From contig CANETG010000026.1 of assembly GCA_947440875.1 (NCBI GenBank), forward strand, positions 1 to 16,908: a stretch of 16,908 bases of DNA, read 5' to 3'. This document shows positions 14,996 to 16,908 of this stretch, in pieces; the stretch's first letter is position 1, and every line of letters begins with the position of its first letter. The translations under genes were made by a program, and so were the position numbers. This DNA comes from Bacteriovoracaceae bacterium. Lineage in GTDB: Bacteria; Bdellovibrionota; Bacteriovoracia; Bacteriovoracales; Bacteriovoracaceae. A model generated the notes under the pieces. It was not told where the DNA came from, made no database searches, and saw only the letters and a program-made list of their open reading frames with translations.

Positions 14996-15348
14996 GAAGC
15001 GACAACGATTTCAGAGTATTTAATTACAATGTTCTAGGCTCACGCTCAAAGATCACGGGTGATATTATTCTTTCGGGTGACGCAATCATTACTTCCGAGA
15101 TTCATGGAAGCATCGAAGTTCATGAGCAGGGTAAGCTCGTTTTGGAACGGGGATCTTTCGTGAAAGGTCGGATTAAAGCAATTGATCTTGAGATCTTCGG
15201 AACCGTTGAAGGTGAGATCGAATGTGAGGGTCTCGTGTCTGTTCGCTCCTCAGCTCGAATCACTGGAACACTCAAATCAGGACGCCTAGTCGTTTATCCA
15301 GGCGCCATCATTGAAACGGATATCTCTACAGAAAATCCTGGTAATTAA
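14992..15348 (+). CDS. Bactofilin (cytoskeletal scaffold)
   Basis: The 118-residue protein is a compact bactofilin. The core (about 18-110) has the regular six-residue beta-helix pattern with alternating Gly and hydrophobic residues, seen in KITGDIILSGDAIITSEIHG, GSFVKGRIKAIDLEIFGTVE and ARITGTLKSGRLVVYPGAII. Both tails are short and there is no membrane segment. Bactofilins polymerise without nucleotide into filaments at the membrane and localise cell-wall enzymes; CcmA of Helicobacter works with Csd proteins, including Csd6, in helical shape. Here it overlaps the membrane-protein gene (ATGA) and lies downstream of a Csd6-type enzyme, so the same kind of module is likely. The last 23 bases overlap the 3' end of the M16 gene on the other strand. 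Confidence 0.95.
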   Translation: MRSDNDFRVFNYNVLGSRSKITGDIILSGDAIITSEIHGSIEVHEQGKLVLERGSFVKGRIKAIDLEIFGTVEGEIECEGLVSVRSSARITGTLKSGRLVVYPGAIIETDISTENPGN

Positions 15349-16672
15349 GAATTCTGACCGGACGAATTTTTGAGAGTGATTTCTCAAGACTCTTATCCCC
15401 TACCACAACGATCGTAAGTTTTTCCCAAGGGAAGACTTCAAGACTAGCGCGAGAAAGGTCATTGGCCTTGAGCTTAGCAATTCGTGAAGGAAACTCAGCG
15501 AGCTCTTTCAGCGGACGCTGCTGATGATCATAGAGCATGAGCTGACCGATGAAGGCACCGGTCTCTTCGAATCCGAAAGCGTATCCACCGATCATGTGAC
15601 CCTGCTGATGCTTGAATTCTTCAGCCGTGACTCCCCCCTGTGAAACTTCTTGAAAAACGTCACGTACAATGGCTATGGCCTCTGCAGCCGTCTCATTTTT
15701 AGAGAACGTTGTGATACCCGCGCGGCCGTATTCTTTTTGCACAGACACGTACGCACCCGCGGAGTACGTAAGCCCACGCTTGACTCTTAATTCTTGGACA
15801 AGTTTGGATGTGAAACTTCCGCCTAAATATGAGGAGAGAAACTGAAACTGATCGTTTTTACCTTCCACCTCACGTTTCGTGACGTATCGACCAATGCGAA
15901 TCTGCGCTTGGTTTGCTCCGGGGACCGGCACAAGGTAGATGGCCGATTGGAGACCTGGTTTTTTTAAATCCATCTCCTCCATTTTCTCACCCTTGATCCA
16001 GCCGCAGTTTGAAATAACATTTTTCATTTCGAGAACTTCTTTAGGACCTGAGAGATAAAGAACTTTTCTCGCCGTCCGGAGTTGTCCCAGGCGTTTTTTT
16101 AATTTCGCTGAATCTAACTGATTGTAACCCGCGAGTGATCCTTCAACAGGACTCACGTAGGGAGTGTTTTCGAGAGAAATTTTTCTAAACACTCGGTCAG
16201 CAAGAGACCCATGAGAGGTCACAAGATTCTTAAGGGTACTTTTAGAGCGACTGACGTATGAGCGCAGTTCGTTTTCCGGGTACTGGGCATCTTTCCAAAT
16301 CTCGCAGAATTTCCCCATGACGGGTGTGACATCACGAGTGAGTGCTTGGACACTCATCACAGAGTATTCATGAGTCACCGAGTTTTTAAGATTCGCACCG
16401 TAGAAGTCGAAAAACTCTGCTAACTGGCGCTGAGTCTCTTTAATCGTACCGGCCGTAAACTGATCGAAGGTTGCTTGAGTAATTCCCGGGGTCTCGTCTT
16501 TCAAAGCACCGTCTTCAAGATAAAGAGAAGCCGTGAACCGTGGAAACTTTTCGTCTTCAATCCACACAACATCTAAGTCTCCCCACGTGAGACGTTTCAC
16601 ACTATCGATGAAAGAGGTATTGGCGTTGGCGCTAGAGACTATTAACGAGATGAGAACGAGATATTTTTTCAT
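15326..16672 (-). CDS. M16-family peptidase homologue lacking the zinc-binding motif
   Basis: The 448-residue protein begins with a signal peptide (MKKYLVLISLIVSSANA) and is probably periplasmic. It has the two-domain layout of M16B (pitrilysin/insulinase) proteins. The second half has FLSSYLGGSFTSKLVQELRVKRGLTYSAGAY, including the Arg300/Tyr304 motif typical of the C-terminal domain. The place where active members have HxxEH aligns with QATFD at 66-70 (after GIT and before the conserved AGT), so all three zinc-binding residues there are replaced. M16B proteins often work as heterodimers of one active subunit and one without zinc; the gene five bases upstream is also M16-like. It is therefore likely the non-catalytic subunit. 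The start ATG lies close behind the upstream TAG, giving a tandem operon. Confidence 0.88.
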   Translation of the reverse strand: MKKYLVLISLIVSSANANTSFIDSVKRLTWGDLDVVWIEDEKFPRFTASLYLEDGALKDETPGITQATFDQFTAGTIKETQRQLAEFFDFYGANLKNSVTHEYSVMSVQALTRDVTPVMGKFCEIWKDAQYPENELRSYVSRSKSTLKNLVTSHGSLADRVFRKISLENTPYVSPVEGSLAGYNQLDSAKLKKRLGQLRTARKVLYLSGPKEVLEMKNVISNCGWIKGEKMEEMDLKKPGLQSAIYLVPVPGANQAQIRIGRYVTKREVEGKNDQFQFLSSYLGGSFTSKLVQELRVKRGLTYSAGAYVSVQKEYGRAGITTFSKNETAAEAIAIVRDVFQEVSQGGVTAEEFKHQQGHMIGGYAFGFEETGAFIGQLMLYDHQQRPLKELAEFPSRIAKLKANDLSRASLEVFPWEKLTIVVVGDKSLEKSLSKIRPVRILNYQDFL

Positions 16673-16677
16673 AAATC

Positions 16678-16908
16678 CTACTTGTGATTAGACCAGACAG
16701 AGACAAACACACTCTTACTCGAAGTGATCTCAAGACAAACGCTCTTTACGTCTTGGACGGATACTTTTTCATACCGAGCGAGCTCATCTTGATACTTTCT
16801 CCAGTTCCCGTAAAGAAGCTCTCTTTCTCCAAGGAATGAAGCGAGCCCGGCGTTTGAATCAAGACCAGAATAGAGATCAACCAAGTAATTGTTTTTAATT
16901 TTTTGCAC
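16678..16908 (-). CDS. M16-family peptidase, C-terminal fragment (5' part beyond right edge)
   Basis: Only the last 76 residues lie in the window; the first visible codon is a GTG, most likely an internal valine. The sequence, with NNYLVDLYSGLDSNAGLASF, GNWRKYQDELARYEKVSVQDV and a final beta strand VFVSVW, has the helix pattern and VSxxDV motif of the end of M16 proteins. It is followed five bases later by the zinc-motif-lacking M16 gene. I infer that this is the catalytic partner, but its HxxEH region would lie outside the window, so this cannot be checked here. Confidence 0.75.
   Translation of the reverse strand: MQKIKNNYLVDLYSGLDSNAGLASFLGERELLYGNWRKYQDELARYEKVSVQDVKSVCLEITSSKSVFVSVWSNHK

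Noticed and set aside
1..16908. CRISPR array, IS element, prophage, tRNA or known defence system
   Set aside because: No regularly spaced direct repeats, transposase or integrase motifs, tRNA-like cloverleaf or defence-gene motifs were seen on either strand.

Overview
The window reads as an ordinary chromosomal stretch of a predatory-type delta-proteobacterium in the Bdellovibrionota, most likely Bacteriovoracia (Bacteriovorax / Peredibacter-like). That placement is an inference. It rests on moderate GC, very tight gene packing, TrmFO in a Gram-negative envelope background, a curvature-type L,D-carboxypeptidase like Bdellovibrio Bd1075, a bactofilin, GldA/F/G-type ABC genes and receiver/coiled-coil signalling proteins. 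There is no rRNA, tRNA, IS element, prophage or CRISPR array, and no non-coding gap longer than about 145 bp.

Layout from left to right. (1) Positions 1-2646, minus strand: an ABC operon of ATPase, ABC-2 permease and GldG-like membrane/periplasmic protein, the last cut by the left edge. (2) 2718-3725, plus: a DHH/DHHA1 phosphoesterase of the NrnA type, divergent from the ABC operon. (3) 3722-7458, minus: a packed operon of trmFO, an EamA transporter, a GT4-like glycosyltransferase and a small protein with a C-terminal membrane anchor. (4) 7547-9697, plus: glutamine-dependent nadE coupled to a lysine-tailed small protein, ending in a hairpin terminator. (5) 9728-13110, minus: a two-gene signalling operon, a receiver / acidic-repeat / coiled-coil protein followed by a pseudo-receiver GGDEF diguanylate cyclase. 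(6) 13253-15348, plus: a cell-shape-type cluster of a YkuD + NTF2-like L,D-carboxypeptidase, a single-pass membrane protein and a bactofilin. (7) 15326-16908, minus: tandem M16 peptidase-family genes, the first (upstream) one cut by the right edge.

The most interesting part is 9.7-15.3 kb. A c-di-GMP signalling pair, built like the AglZ/FrzS polarity proteins, is transcribed divergently from a peptidoglycan-editing and bactofilin module across 142 bp. I infer that the two halves may together place or time envelope shaping. No homology search was possible, so family calls rest on motifs read by eye and positions within proteins are approximate to a few residues.
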